Positions 63,207 through 64,000 of a stretch of 64,000 nucleotides of DNA are shown piece after piece. The position numbers were made by a program, and so were the translations under genes. The first letter of the stretch is position 1. Each line of letters begins with the position of its first letter. The notes beneath the pieces are model-generated. The model was not told where the DNA came from, searched no databases, and worked only from the letters and a program-made list of their open reading frames with translations. Source of the stretch: Roseiarcus sp963824475 (GTDB lineage Bacteria; Pseudomonadota; Alphaproteobacteria; Rhizobiales; Beijerinckiaceae); the NCBI GenBank assembly GCA_963824475.1, contig CAWGPR010000012.1, positions 496,001-560,000 of the forward strand. Reading direction: 5' to 3'.

Positions 63207-64000
63207 GTAAGCGTCGTTCTCAGGCCGCGTCTTTGAGCGGCTGGGCCCTGGCGTAGGCCCACGGGAGAAGCTCGTCGATCGCGCTGGCGAGATGACCGCC
63301 GACGATCCGCGTGAGTGTGTCGGCGAGATAGGCGTAAGGGTCGACGTCGTTTAGCTTGCACGTTTCGATCAGCGAGGCGATGACCGCCCAACTTTCCGCG
63401 CCGCCATCCGAGCCGGCGAAGAGCGCGTTCTTGCGCGTGAGGGCGAGAGGCCTGATCGATCGCTCGACTGTGTTGGAGTCGATCTCGACCCGTCCGTCGT
63501 CGAGGAAACGGACGAGACCGTCCCAGTGCGACAGTCCGTAGCGGATTGCCTGGGCGAGCTTGCTCTTCCGGCTCAAGAGCGCGAGCTTTTCGCGCAGCCA
63601 GGGCTCGAGTTCGGCGACGATCGGACGCGATCGCTCCTGGCGCACGGCGCGTCGCTTGTCGGGGTCGCAGCCGCGGCAGTCGGCCTCGATCCGATAGAGC
63701 GCGGCGATGCGCTGCAGCGCTTCGTTGGCGATCGGCGAGGCTTCGGCGACGGCGCGGTCATAGAAGCGGCGGCGCAGATGCGCCCAGCAGAAGGCGAGCG
63801 TCACGTCGCCCTTGCCCGCCAGCGCCCGATATCCGGCGTAACCGTCGACCTGGAGGATGCCCTTGAAGCCGGCGAGATGGGCGATCGGCTGCGACGCTGT
63901 GCGATCGGGCGCGTAGACATAGGCGACCGCCGGCGGGTCGGCTCCGCCCCAGGGCCGATCATCCCGCGCATAGGCCCAGAGCTGGCCGGTCTTGGTCCGC
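63207..64000 (-). mobile_element. IS66-family element, right part only (runs off the window)
   Basis: The terminal repeat reads GTAAGCGTCG at 63207, the usual IS66 end GTAAGCG. The tnpC-type transposase occupies the rest on the minus strand. The other end lies beyond the window. Confidence 0.8.
63220..64000 (-). CDS. tnpC: IS66-family transposase (TnpC), 5' part missing at window edge
   Basis: Reading on the minus strand from the window edge the frame is open: RTKTGQLWAYARDDRPWGG, VAYVYAPDRTASQPIAHL, ILQVDGYAGYRALAG, CWAHLRRRFYD and the C-terminal RVEIDSNTVERSIRPLALTR with GGAESWAVIASLIETCKLN. These are hallmark sequences of IS66 TnpC (DDE residues in LQVDGYAGY and EIDSNTVERSIRP). About 260 residues are visible of roughly 500. 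The companion tnpA/tnpB genes would lie to the right. Confidence 0.93.
   Translation of the reverse strand, partial: RTKTGQLWAYARDDRPWGGADPPAVAYVYAPDRTASQPIAHLAGFKGILQVDGYAGYRALAGKGDVTLAFCWAHLRRRFYDRAVAEASPIANEALQRIAALYRIEADCRGCDPDKRRAVRQERSRPIVAELEPWLREKLALLSRKSKLAQAIRYGLSHWDGLVRFLDDGRVEIDSNTVERSIRPLALTRKNALFAGSDGGAESWAVIASLIETCKLNDVDPYAYLADTLTRIVGGHLASAIDELLPWAYARAQPLKDAA

Overview
The window reads as a chromosomal segment of a high-GC alphaproteobacterium, most likely Hyphomicrobiales (Beijerinckiaceae/Methylocystaceae-like). The evidence is the gene content: ClpS-ClpA, a phasin, DUF1489, DUF992 and IalB-family secreted proteins, a SPOR-domain D,D-carboxypeptidase, a split glycine decarboxylase GcvPA/GcvPB, a KorAB-type 2-oxoacid:ferredoxin oxidoreductase and a group 3d NAD-reducing [NiFe] hydrogenase. 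No rRNA gene or species marker is present, so the family-level guess is inference.

Layout. 1-6.4 kb: the two methylcrotonyl-CoA carboxylase subunit genes (mccB, cut by the window edge, and mccA), separated by about 3 kb holding an Mrr-type nuclease, a YqjD/YqjE-like membrane pair and a DUF992 secreted protein. 6.4-7.7 kb: an AT-rich two-gene unit of unknown function. 8-25 kb: mostly core genes (DUF1489, VWA protein, membrane J-protein, D,D-carboxypeptidase, phasin, clpS-clpA, an SDR, a SPW-repeat protein, lipoprotein, phzF-nudix, pdxY, adenine deaminase, a hybrid histidine kinase with a divergent response regulator). 25.2-29.9 kb: a three-gene operon joining a GltD-like flavoprotein to KorA and KorB. 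30-45 kb: proline-racemase-family enzyme, leuC, arfB, SMP-30 protein, a frameshifted MBL hydrolase, typA, an alpha/beta hydrolase, a GNAT/OmpA/MotA-like cluster, asd and tRNA-Val(GAC).

45-52.6 kb is an accessory, mobile-element-rich block. An IS630-family element carries a divergent winged-helix gene and lies inside a membrane-protein gene that becomes one continuous frame if the element is removed. A 1.72-kb IS5-family element is accompanied by a 151-bp internally deleted derivative (a MITE) made of its two ends. A non-coding repeat of about 0.35 kb is shared in inverted orientation with a copy near 36.4 kb.

52.3-63 kb is metabolic: a tandem glycine riboswitch, gcvT (one-base frameshift), gcvH, gcvPA, gcvPB, a secreted GyrI-like protein, then hoxF-hoxU-hoxY-hoxH-hoxW. 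Glycine cleavage and an NAD-linked hydrogenase therefore sit side by side, both turning over NAD(H). The window ends in an IS66-family transposase on the minus strand, whose terminal repeat starts about 175 bp after hoxW.

Three separate genes (gcvT, the MBL hydrolase and the IS630 passenger) each need exactly one base changed to restore a full-length frame. This could be real decay or residual sequencing error. No CRISPR array, prophage or replication origin was seen.
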